NCBI GenBank assembly: GCA_016711215.1
Contig: JADJTL010000002.1
Coordinates: 806,001 to 870,000, forward strand
Reading direction: 5' to 3'
Source: Pseudomonadota bacterium
GTDB taxonomy: Bacteria; Myxococcota_A; Polyangia; GCA-2747355
DNA length: 64,000 nt
Below the pieces are notes generated by a model that worked only from the letters and a program-made list of their open reading frames with translations, ran no database searches and was not told where the DNA came from. Position numbers and translations under genes: made by a program. Below are positions 18,532-25,537 of this stretch, piece by piece (positions within the stretch are counted from its first letter, which is position 1; each line of letters begins with the position of its first letter).

Positions 18532-19224
18532 ATGACGATGCAGACGGTCCAACGGAGCGAGCTGGCGCGCGAGCTGATGCCGCTGGTGAACGACGTCGCG
18601 ACGCAGATCGCCCGCCGCGTACCGATGCACGTCGGCCTCGACGATCTCGTGGCGGCCGGTGCCCTCGGGCTGGCCGGCGCGCTGACGCGCTTTGATCCGG
18701 AGCGCGCGGAAACCTTCCGTGGTTACGCGGAGTCGCGCATTCGCGGTGCGATCATGGACGAGCTACGCCACCGCGACATCATGTCGCGCGATGCGCGCAT
18801 CGAATCGAAGAAGCTCCAGCGCTCGGTCGAGCAGCTTTGCGCAGCACGCGGTCGCGAGGTCGCCGACGAAGAGATCGCCGACCATCTCGGCCTCGATCTC
18901 GAGGCCTATTGGGCGCTGCAGCTGCGGCTGAAGTCGGCGCGCATGGTCTCGGCGGAGCAGCTCGAGCTGCTCGATGAGGCCGCGAATCCCTACGAGCAGG
19001 CCTGCGAGACCCAATCGCGCCAGCTCTTGGCGGACTGTATCCGCGCGCTCCCCGAGCGCCAGGCGCTCGTCCTCTGGCTCTACTATTACGAAGAGCTGCC
19101 CCTGCGCGAGATCGCGGCGATGCTCGGCGTTACGCCCTCGCGCGTCTGCCAGATTCGCTCCGAGGCGGTCGAGAGCCTGCGCCGCGAGGTCGAGGGGGAG
19201 CAGGCGGCGGCGATCGCGGCCTGA
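18532..19224 (+). CDS. FliA/sigma-28-family RNA polymerase sigma factor
   Basis: The protein has 230 residues. Region 2 includes VPMHVGLDDLVAAGALGLAGALTRFDP, TFRGYAESRIRGAIMDELR (RGAIMDELR is a hallmark of FliA/WhiG sigma factors) and RHRDIMSRDAR. Region 3 follows (REVADEEIADHLGLD), and region 4 has LPERQALVLWLYYYEELPLREIAAMLGVTPSRVCQIRSEAVESLR, the -35-binding helix-turn-helix. Start: ATG 18532, seven bases after GGAGG. The frame is open from 18490, but that ATG is inside the sigma-54 promoter, so it is rejected. No flagellar or chemotaxis gene is nearby; in this lineage such factors can serve development or motility programmes. Its target regulon is unknown. Confidence 0.93.
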   Translation: MTMQTVQRSELARELMPLVNDVATQIARRVPMHVGLDDLVAAGALGLAGALTRFDPERAETFRGYAESRIRGAIMDELRHRDIMSRDARIESKKLQRSVEQLCAARGREVADEEIADHLGLDLEAYWALQLRLKSARMVSAEQLELLDEAANPYEQACETQSRQLLADCIRALPERQALVLWLYYYEELPLREIAAMLGVTPSRVCQIRSEAVESLRREVEGEQAAAIAA

Positions 19225-19323
19225 GCCCTTGGCGCCGGCCGCGCCTTCCCGTCCATGTGCCCATCCCGATGCCCGGCGGCGCTGGCTGCTAAACGCTGGG
19301 CGGCTACCGTCGATGATCCCGCC

Positions 19324-19524
19324 ATGAGCCGGCGCAAGTCCCAGCGGCGAGCGAGCAACGAGCCAGAGGCGGCGCCCTCGAGCCTGACGCGAGAGCGGAT
19401 CGACCCCGAGCTGCTGGCGGCGGTCCTACTACGCGCCGAGCCCTCCCTGCGCCAGGCGACCCAGCGCGCGCTGGGTCGGTCGGGTTGGGCCGTCGCTCGG
19501 CGGCACCTGCCCTGCCCGAGCTGA
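19324..19524 (+). CDS. Possible small basic protein, doubtful
   Basis: This is an open frame of 66 codons from ATG 19324, with a basic N-terminus SRRKSQRRASNEPE and a helical-looking stretch DPELLAAVLLRAEPSLRQATQRALG. There is no convincing Shine-Dalgarno and I recognise no family. It lies between the sigma-factor gene and the receiver gene in a 450-base stretch that otherwise shows nothing. It may be a chance open frame in GC-rich DNA. Confidence 0.22.
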   Translation: MSRRKSQRRASNEPEAAPSSLTRERIDPELLAAVLLRAEPSLRQATQRALGRSGWAVARRHLPCPS

Positions 19525-19677
19525 CGCTGGCCTGCGGGCGGCGGCGCGCAGCGCTGACCGACATACTTCGGCGACCGCGGCGGTGGTGCTAGGCTGAGTC
19601 GGTGTTGCCCAGCGACGAGCGCGTGGCACGGCGCCGCGCTGCTGCCGTCGCCGAGTCGTGGATGACGCCAAACTGAA

Positions 19678-20058
19678 ATGCAGCCAAGCACTCCGCAGAC
19701 CTCACCGGCGATCATGTTGGTCGACGACGAGCCGCTGATTCGTACGGCGGTGAGCCGCCTGCTCGGGGCCGCGGGTTACCGAGTGGTGGTCGCGGCCGGG
19801 CCGGAGCAGGCCCTCGCCTTGTTGGCTGAGTCGGGGTCGCGGATCTCGCTGCTGGTCAGTGACATCAACATGCCGGGGATGGACGGTCTCGAGCTCGCGC
19901 GGCGCGCGACCGCGATGCAGCCGGCGCTGCGAACGCTCTTCCTCTGTGGCTCTCCACTGGAGGCGATCGAGGGTCTCCCGGCCGGTGCGCAGTTCCTCGA
20001 AAAGCCCTTCACGCAGGAGACGCTCCTGCGCGCCGTGCGCGAGCTCCTCGCCGCCTAA
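19678..20058 (+). CDS. Stand-alone response-regulator receiver domain (CheY-like)
   Basis: The protein has 126 residues and is a single receiver domain. Acidic pocket: IMLVDDEPLIR near the N-terminus; phosphoacceptor Asp in LLVSDINMPGMDG; conserved Lys in EKPF. The usual switch Thr/Ser position reads LFLCGS, so Cys-Gly-Ser replaces the common TxS. There is no output domain, so it must act through a partner, as single-domain regulators do in phosphorelays. Partners could include the NtrC-type regulator system nearby, but no kinase is in reach. The start ATG 19678 has only a weak ribosome-binding site. Confidence 0.88.
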   Translation: MQPSTPQTSPAIMLVDDEPLIRTAVSRLLGAAGYRVVVAAGPEQALALLAESGSRISLLVSDINMPGMDGLELARRATAMQPALRTLFLCGSPLEAIEGLPAGAQFLEKPFTQETLLRAVRELLAA

Positions 20059-20102
20059 AGGCTGGTTTTGTCGGGGGCGGACTGCGCTGGGCAAGGCTCG
20101 GA

Positions 20103-20131
20103 CCATGCGGTGGTCCCGGACCACCGCATGG
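20103..20131. terminator. Perfect 13-bp hairpin between convergent genes
   Basis: CCATGCGGTGGTC (20103-20115) and its exact reverse complement GACCACCGCATGG (20119-20131) are separated by three bases. It lies between the receiver gene and the convergent histone-fold gene, where a bidirectional terminator is expected. There is no T-run, so factor-assisted termination or transcript-end protection is possible instead. Confidence 0.6.
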
Positions 20132-20147
20132 CGGCCGAGTACAGCGA

Positions 20148-20378
20148 CTACAGATCGTGCGGGCGGACGGTCGCGCGGTTGTTCGTGCGCGTGCGCTCCA
20201 TCGCGGCGTCGAGCAGCGAGTAGATCTTCTCGCTCAGCGCGGGAACGACTTCCGAGCTGCTCTGCAGCTCCTGGGACTTGATGTAGTCCTTGACCTTGCT
20301 GGCCACGACTAGGACTTCACGCTCGGTCTTCTTGGCCTTCTTGGGGGCCGCTGCTGCCTTCTTCTTCGCCTTTGCCAT
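20148..20378 (-). CDS. Bacterial histone-fold protein with a lysine-rich N-terminal tail
   Basis: The protein has 76 residues. Residues 2-18 are almost only Lys and Ala with one Pro (tail-like), then TEREVLVVASKVKDYIKS, a central helix SSSEVVPALSEKIYSLLDAAMERTRTNN and the ending RATVRPHDL. A long central helix followed by a basic loop and [K/R]-T-V-x-P-x-D-L is the pattern of a single histone fold, and it resembles my recollection of the small bacterial histones, for example the abundant Bdellovibrio histone, and of DUF1931-type proteins. GAGGAGGG precedes ATG 20378. A minus-strand TTGACA (20499-20494) may be its -35 element. Role: probably nucleoid DNA binding; this is inference from fold resemblance. 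It could also be a DNA-binding regulator rather than a packaging protein. Confidence 0.78.
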   Translation of the reverse strand: MAKAKKKAAAAPKKAKKTEREVLVVASKVKDYIKSQELQSSSEVVPALSEKIYSLLDAAMERTRTNNRATVRPHDL

Positions 20379-20469
20379 CGGTACGCCCTCCTCAGCGTAG
20401 TCAGCTGCCTCAGCAACGATTAGCCAATCGCATGCTTCAGCAACAGTAAAACCAGTGCAATGAACAAAA

Positions 20470-20499
20470 ACTTTTCGAGCATAAGCGCGACCATGTCAA
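20470..20499 (-). promoter_or_regulatory. Possible promoter of the histone-fold gene
   Basis: In the AT-rich leader (20379-20530) the minus strand has a perfect -35 hexamer TTGACA (20499-20494), with AAAAGT 18 bases downstream as a weak -10. The -10 match is poor, so this is tentative. The rest of the leader shows no gene. Confidence 0.35.
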
Positions 20500-20610
20500 G
20501 CGCTTTTCTCCGCAGGATGCCGAATTCTGGCATCTAGAGGGTGATCTAGGCACTTCTTGCCGCAGACTTCCGGCGTCGGATGCTCCCCTGCTCTGGGCGG
20601 AGAGACGGTC

Positions 20611-21186
20611 TCACTGCAGCTTCCCCGGCGTCAGCTCGAAGGTGTAGTTGCGCGATTCGCGCTGCTCGATGCGGGTGCGCAGCAGCATGTAGCCCGCTCG
20701 CGTCAGCACGAGATCGAGCGGCGTCCCCGGTTGCGCCAGCTCGAGGGTCAGCGGCGTCGTTCCGAGCAGCCGGCGGTGATGATGCACCTCGGCACCTCTG
20801 GGCACGGTCATCACGCGCACGACGATGCGCTGCCGCAGGGCCGCACCTTCCGCGGCCTCGCGCGGCCGGACGCTCGGTGGCGGCGGCAGCGACTCCGGCA
20901 GGGCGACCGGCCGAAGCGCGGCGAAGGGATCGTCGGCAGCCGGCGGCGAAAACACACTGGGTCGGGACGTCGCCGCCGCGAGCGCCGCTGGTGGCGGCGG
21001 CGACGAGGCCCCGTCGGGAACGCGTTGGTCTGCCGCGGTCGCCGGCTCGACGGGCATGGCCTCTGCCGCGCTGCCTGTCGCCCTTGGTCGGACGCCGCGC
21101 GCCACGGTCGCCGGGCGCGGCAGGCTGGGCGCGCAGCCGAGGGCCATGGTGAGCAGGCCGCAGCCCGCGATCCAGCCGTAACGCAT
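20611..21186 (-). CDS. PEGA-domain lipoprotein
   Basis: The protein has 191 residues from ATG 21186. The signal MRYGWIAGCGLLTMALGC ends in a lipobox-like ALGC. A Pro/Ala-rich low-complexity linker fills the middle. The last ~70 residues, VVRVMTVPRGAEVHHHRRLLGTTP and PLDLVLTRAGYMLLRTRIE, form a PEGA domain (usual pattern: SxPxGAxVxxxGxxxGxTPL...ARGY), a beta-rich domain seen in surface lipoproteins of myxobacteria. It is minus-strand, divergent from the PilZ gene. It may have a structural or surface-display role, but no partner is evident. Confidence 0.75.
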   Translation of the reverse strand: MRYGWIAGCGLLTMALGCAPSLPRPATVARGVRPRATGSAAEAMPVEPATAADQRVPDGASSPPPPAALAAATSRPSVFSPPAADDPFAALRPVALPESLPPPPSVRPREAAEGAALRQRIVVRVMTVPRGAEVHHHRRLLGTTPLTLELAQPGTPLDLVLTRAGYMLLRTRIEQRESRNYTFELTPGKLQ

Positions 21187-21350
21187 TATTGCTCGGCAGC
21201 GCACGCGGCATTCGATCACAGCGGCCCGGACGCTGTCAATTCTGTCGGCGCCCGCCGCAGCGCAAGACCTGGTTGTGGCGAAACTTGCCCCTGCAGGGCG
21301 CCTGCTCCTAGATAAGAGGTTCTGCGCCCTGGCGAGCGCTCGTGGAGGTG

Positions 21351-22964
21351 ATGGTGGAGTATCTCGAGGCACGTTCACACCCGCGTCGGGCCTGCCCAGG
21401 CACGCTCGCGCGGATGGCCGGTGCGCTGGACGAGGCAGTGGTGGGGCAGGCGCTCAACATCAGCCCGCACGGCGTCTTTATCACCGCCGCTGAGCTCTTC
21501 GACGTGGGCACCGAAGTGACCTGCGACCTGGCCTTCCAGGCCGACGATCCCATCAGCGTGCGCGGCCGGGTGGCCTGGCAGCGACAGAGCCCGAAGCGCA
21601 GCGAGCAGGGGATGGGGATCGCCTTTCTCGAGGGCTACACGGTGCGCGGCGCCACCCTGCTGGGACTCGGTCAGGGCGACCTGGTCAAGCCGGAGCTGAG
21701 CGAGGTGTGGTTCGAAGGCATGGCCGAGCCCGTGGCTGCCGAGTGGGTGCCCGAGGCGGAGGGCGGCCTGCTGCGCACCTGGCTGCCCTTCCTGCGGCCG
21801 CAGGCGCAGCTGCGTCTGGCGCTGGGCGGAGCCGGGACGGAGCCGGTCCAGGCCCTCGTGCGGCAGGCCGCGCTGCTGCAGCGCGCGTCCGACGCTGCGC
21901 CTTGCTTGGAGATCCGCGTGGCGCTGCCGCCCGCGCGCGACACCGCGCCTCCCTCCGCGTGGGCGACCGAGCTCGACGCGCCGATCGAGCTCGAGTTTGC
22001 TTCGGCCGAGCCCACGGCGCCGGGGCGGCCGGACGCGGGGATGCCGGCGGAGGAGGTTGCGTCGTCATCGTGGGGCGCGGGGCCCGACCTGCTGACGGAA
22101 GACCCTTCGCATTGGTCGCTCAGCGGCACTGGCTCGGACACGCAGCTCGACAGTCAAGCGCTGGCGGCCAACGCTCAGTTCTGGGGCGAGCGACCGCAGC
22201 GTTGGGGCCGTCCCTGGCTCTGGGTGGCGGCGCTGGCGATGGCGGCGGTCGCGGTCGCGACGACGCTCTACACCGGCCTCTGGGCCCGCCTCGCCCAGGC
22301 CCCAGCCACCGCGCCGGTCGTGGTGATGCAGCCTGATCCGGAGCTGCCGGATCCAGCGATGGAGCTCGATCCAGCGGCGCCGGCACGCGCCGCGGTCGCG
22401 GCGCCGGCACGGGTCGCTCCGGCCGCGCCGCGGCAGGCCGTCACGCCGCCACGGGCCGTCGGGGCGACGCCGGCCGTGCCTGTGCGCGCCGCTGCCGCCG
22501 CGCCAAGCCGGCCACCGGCGCCGCCATCACGCGCGGTCGCGCATCGGGCACCCGCTACCACCCAACCCCCCGCCGCCCGCCCGCGTGCCGCCACCGCAGT
22601 CGCCGCGGCTGGGCCGCAGGTCATCCAGACGCGCGCCGGCGCGGTGCTCAGCGTGGCCATCGCCGGCTCAATCGCCGGAGCCACGCATTACCCGCTTGCG
22701 CGGCCCGAGGGCGTCGTGGTCAAGCTGCCGCGGGCGCGGCCGGCCTTGCCCTTCGCGGACTACCAGCTCCCCTCAGCCGACGGGTTTCGCTTGCTCTGGG
22801 TGCGGCCCCACGATCAGGGGCTGCAGCTCCGCTTCCTCTTCGCCAAGCGCGACCAGCGCTACAGTGTGGCGATCGAGCCGCGGCGCGTGCGGGTGACGCT
22901 GCTCGATGAGCCGACTGCGAGGCTGCCCGAGCCGCTATCCGATGGCGCGAGCGCTCGACGCTAG
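21351..22964 (+). CDS. PilZ-domain membrane protein with a periplasmic C-terminal domain
   Basis: About 537 residues. The N-terminus reads EYLEARSHPRRACPG... and ALNISPHGVFI: an Arg cluster followed by N-x-S-x-x-G fits the c-di-GMP-binding PilZ pattern (R-x3-R, D/N-x-S-x-x-G). VRGRVAWQ and GMGIAFLE complete a PilZ fold to about residue 110. After an acidic middle region, PWLWVAALAMAAVAVATTLYTGLWA (about 285-310) is a single transmembrane helix, followed by an Ala/Pro-rich linker and a C-terminal domain (from about residue 425) that resembles AMIN-type beta domains. Start: ATG 21351 lies inside GGAGGTGATG; GTG 21354 has better spacing (5 bases) and may be the true start. Likely a c-di-GMP receptor signalling across the inner membrane. 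Confidence 0.7.
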   Translation: MVEYLEARSHPRRACPGTLARMAGALDEAVVGQALNISPHGVFITAAELFDVGTEVTCDLAFQADDPISVRGRVAWQRQSPKRSEQGMGIAFLEGYTVRGATLLGLGQGDLVKPELSEVWFEGMAEPVAAEWVPEAEGGLLRTWLPFLRPQAQLRLALGGAGTEPVQALVRQAALLQRASDAAPCLEIRVALPPARDTAPPSAWATELDAPIELEFASAEPTAPGRPDAGMPAEEVASSSWGAGPDLLTEDPSHWSLSGTGSDTQLDSQALAANAQFWGERPQRWGRPWLWVAALAMAAVAVATTLYTGLWARLAQAPATAPVVVMQPDPELPDPAMELDPAAPARAAVAAPARVAPAAPRQAVTPPRAVGATPAVPVRAAAAAPSRPPAPPSRAVAHRAPATTQPPAARPRAATAVAAAGPQVIQTRAGAVLSVAIAGSIAGATHYPLARPEGVVVKLPRARPALPFADYQLPSADGFRLLWVRPHDQGLQLRFLFAKRDQRYSVAIEPRRVRVTLLDEPTARLPEPLSDGASARR

Positions 22965-23028
22965 CGGCCGTCTCAGGGCTGAGCGCCCTCGCCCGTCGCG
23001 ACGCGGCGCGCGACCCGCGACGCCCCTG

Positions 23029-25365
23029 CTAACGCGAGCTGACCGGCGCCGGGGCGCGACCCTGCTCGAGATCGTCCGGCAGGGCGGCTAGATGGTTCGA
23101 GGCCACGCCCCAGCGGCTCTGGCGCCAGCGATCCTGGTAGGTCAGCAGCGTGCCCAGGGCGTCGGTGAGCCAACGCGTCGCCAGCGGGTGGCCAGCCGCG
23201 ACGTCGGTGCGCTCGCCGCTCGGTTGGCTGAGGTCGAAGAGCCGCGGCTCGCCCTTGCCACCAACCCAGACCTTATAGTTTTCGAGGCGCAGCACGTGCG
23301 CCAGCTCGTACTGCGACGCGAAACCTGGTCGCGGATATCCGCGACCCACCCCCTGGCTCAGCGGCAGCAGCGAGGCGACCTGGACGGCCTCGGGAACCTT
23401 GCCGTCCAGCGCGTCGACGATCGTCGCCAGCGCGCCGGCAACCTCGGCGCCCTCACGCACGCGCACCCCGCGACCGAAGAGCGGCGGGTAGTGCACGATC
23501 AGCGGCACCTGGACGACCGTGTCGCGAAGCGAGCCGCCGTGACCGATGCGGCCGAGCTCCCATAGCTCCTCGCCGTGGTCGGCGGTGATCACGACCATCG
23601 TCTGCTCGGCGATGCCGCGCTCGGTCAGCGCCTGCAGCACGCGGCCGAGCTGCTGGTCGTTGTACGAAATCGTGCTGTCGTAGATCGCGGCGATGCGCTG
23701 GCGGTCACGGGCCGAGACACGCTCGGGATTGGCGGCCAGCCGATCCCACTCGGGGCCCATCATGTTGGTGGTGTATTTGCCCTGGTAGGGGTGGGGATCG
23801 TAGCGATCGAGCCAGGGCTGCCGACCACGCCACGAGACATGCGGGTCGATCGTGCCGAGATAGAGCAGGAAGGGCTGATCGCCCTGCTTGCGGATGTAGT
23901 CGATTGCGTGGTCGGCGAGGTCCACCGCCGTCAGACCGCCACCCTTATGCAGCGTGTTGCGAAAGAAGTCCCAACCCTCGCCAAAGCCCCAGAACTCGCT
24001 GATGTTGCCATTGGCGGTCCAGGCGACGGTACGCCGCCCGGTGGCTCGCACGAGCTCGGGCAGCGTCTTCCAGGCCAGGCTCAGCCGGGCCTTGGCGCCG
24101 ATGAAATCGTGCTGCTTGGGGTAGACGCCGGTCCAGAGCGAGGCGTGGCTGACGCGTGACTCGGTGCCGACGATGTAGGAGCGCTCGAAGACGGTGCCGT
24201 CGCGGCCGAGCGCGTCGATCACCGGGGTCTCGACCCGCGTGCGAGGGTTGTAGAGCCGGAAGCGATCCGAGCGGGCGTTGTCGATCATCCAAAAGAGGAC
24301 GTTGCGCGGCGGCTGGCCGCGCGCGACGACGGGGGCCGCTTCGGCCCGCGCGAGCGCCGCATCGGCGAGGGTCAGCCCGGCGCAGCCGCTGCCGCCGGCG
24401 CGCAGCTCGAGCCGCGCGACCTGCTCGCTGATCGGCGTCAGCGCGACCTCGAGCTCGCTCTGCGGGGCAGTCCCGCCGGGCAACGTGAAGCGCTGTTGCC
24501 CCGTGGCGCTGCTGCCGCGCTCGCCCGCGTAGCGCACGAGCAGCTCGCAGTCCGCCGCACCGGTCGAGGCCACGCGCAGGCGCAGCCGGGTCCCGGCATA
24601 GGGAAAGACGTAATACGCCAGGCCGCCGCCGCTCGGCAGCCAGAGCGCGCCCTTGCGCGAAAGCTCGGGAGCGCCAGTCGTGGGAGCCGCGTCCTTCGCG
24701 AGCAGGAGCCATTCCAGCGCGGCGTAGGCGCGCGCCTCGCCGGCGATCGGGCCGGGCTTGGCCCAGACGAACTCGAGGCGATTCTCGCCGCTGCGAAGCA
24801 CGCCAGCGGGCAGGGCGAGGGCGAGGCGCTGCCAGCCTCGCTTGAGCGCCGTCAGCGGCAGCACGTTTTCGTTGAGCTTGACACGCAGCCCCTGATCACT
24901 GGGGCTGAAGAGCTGCAAGCTCAGGGTACGAGCCGCGCCCGCGCCGCTCGCCTGCTCAGCGCTCAAGGGCAGGACCAGCCAGCTCGTGCTGCGCGTCGCC
25001 ACGGCCACGGCGTGTCCCTCATGGCGCGCGTTGATCGTCCAGGTGCGCCAGGGCCGGCCGAAGGCGAGGTACTTCGCGATGCCCGGCTGGCCGGCCAGGA
25101 CCGCCAGACCATCCTGCCAGATCAGATGCGCGAGCAGGCGGTTGTCCGCCAGGGAGAAGACGTCATGCGAGGGCCCCGCGGGGCGCGTCGGCGCGGGCCG
25201 GGCCGCGAGAGCGGCGCCGCTCGCCGTCGCGGCAAGCGCTTCGCCGCCCTCCAGCGACGGCCGCTTCGAGCAGGCGGAGGCGGTGGCGACCAACATGCCG
25301 ACGATGCCGATCAGCGCGACGATGCCGGCGCTCTTGCGCGGTGGGGCGAGGAAGATGCGATTCAT
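23029..25365 (-). CDS. Sulfatase/alkaline-phosphatase-fold lipoprotein with a non-canonical nucleophile motif
   Basis: The protein has 778 residues. A signal sequence (SAGIVALIGIVGMLVATASAC) is followed by a long N-terminal region with beta-sandwich character, and the catalytic domain begins near PRNVLFWMIDNARSDRFRLYN. The metal-binding Asp in MIDN, the ITADHGEELWE block and IGHGGSL are typical of the sulfatase superfamily. The activation motif, normally C/S-x-P-S-R-A-S-L-x-T-G, reads SRVSHASLWTG: Pro is Val and Arg is His. Formylglycine maturation is therefore unlikely; a Ser nucleophile as in phosphotransferases is possible. It is downstream of cysS after a repeat-containing gap. The substrate is unknown. 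Confidence 0.85.
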   Translation of the reverse strand: MNRIFLAPPRKSAGIVALIGIVGMLVATASACSKRPSLEGGEALAATASGAALAARPAPTRPAGPSHDVFSLADNRLLAHLIWQDGLAVLAGQPGIAKYLAFGRPWRTWTINARHEGHAVAVATRSTSWLVLPLSAEQASGAGAARTLSLQLFSPSDQGLRVKLNENVLPLTALKRGWQRLALALPAGVLRSGENRLEFVWAKPGPIAGEARAYAALEWLLLAKDAAPTTGAPELSRKGALWLPSGGGLAYYVFPYAGTRLRLRVASTGAADCELLVRYAGERGSSATGQQRFTLPGGTAPQSELEVALTPISEQVARLELRAGGSGCAGLTLADAALARAEAAPVVARGQPPRNVLFWMIDNARSDRFRLYNPRTRVETPVIDALGRDGTVFERSYIVGTESRVSHASLWTGVYPKQHDFIGAKARLSLAWKTLPELVRATGRRTVAWTANGNISEFWGFGEGWDFFRNTLHKGGGLTAVDLADHAIDYIRKQGDQPFLLYLGTIDPHVSWRGRQPWLDRYDPHPYQGKYTTNMMGPEWDRLAANPERVSARDRQRIAAIYDSTISYNDQQLGRVLQALTERGIAEQTMVVITADHGEELWELGRIGHGGSLRDTVVQVPLIVHYPPLFGRGVRVREGAEVAGALATIVDALDGKVPEAVQVASLLPLSQGVGRGYPRPGFASQYELAHVLRLENYKVWVGGKGEPRLFDLSQPSGERTDVAAGHPLATRWLTDALGTLLTYQDRWRQSRWGVASNHLAALPDDLEQGRAPAPVSSR

Positions 25366-25375
25366 GCTCGACTCG

Positions 25376-25456
25376 TTGTTTGGGCTGTTTGGGCTGTCTG
25401 CACTGCTTGGGCTGTCTGCACTGCTTGGGCTGTCTGGGCTGCTTGGGCTGTCTGGG
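25376..25456. repeat. Imperfect short tandem repeats between cysS and the sulfatase gene
   Basis: Repeats of the type TTGGGCTGTCTGCACTGC (18 bp, two clear copies) plus shorter TTGGGCTGTYTG variants fill this stretch. It is within the 172 bases separating cysS and the sulfatase-like gene, and would lie in the sulfatase mRNA leader. No coding function is supported. Confidence 0.85.
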
Positions 25457-25537
25457 GCGTGGCGCTTCGGTCCGTATGGCGCGGGGCAGCTCCTCGGGGG
25501 CTCTGCACCGCGGCTGCCTGGCGCCCTGCGGATGCCC

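Noticed and set aside
18532..19224. Sigma factor as part of a flagellar operon
   Set aside because: No flagellar, chemotaxis or motor genes are present in the window.
25376..25456. Short repeats upstream of the sulfatase-like gene considered as CRISPR or attachment site
   Set aside because: Units are too short and contiguous without spacers, and no integrase or tRNA is near.
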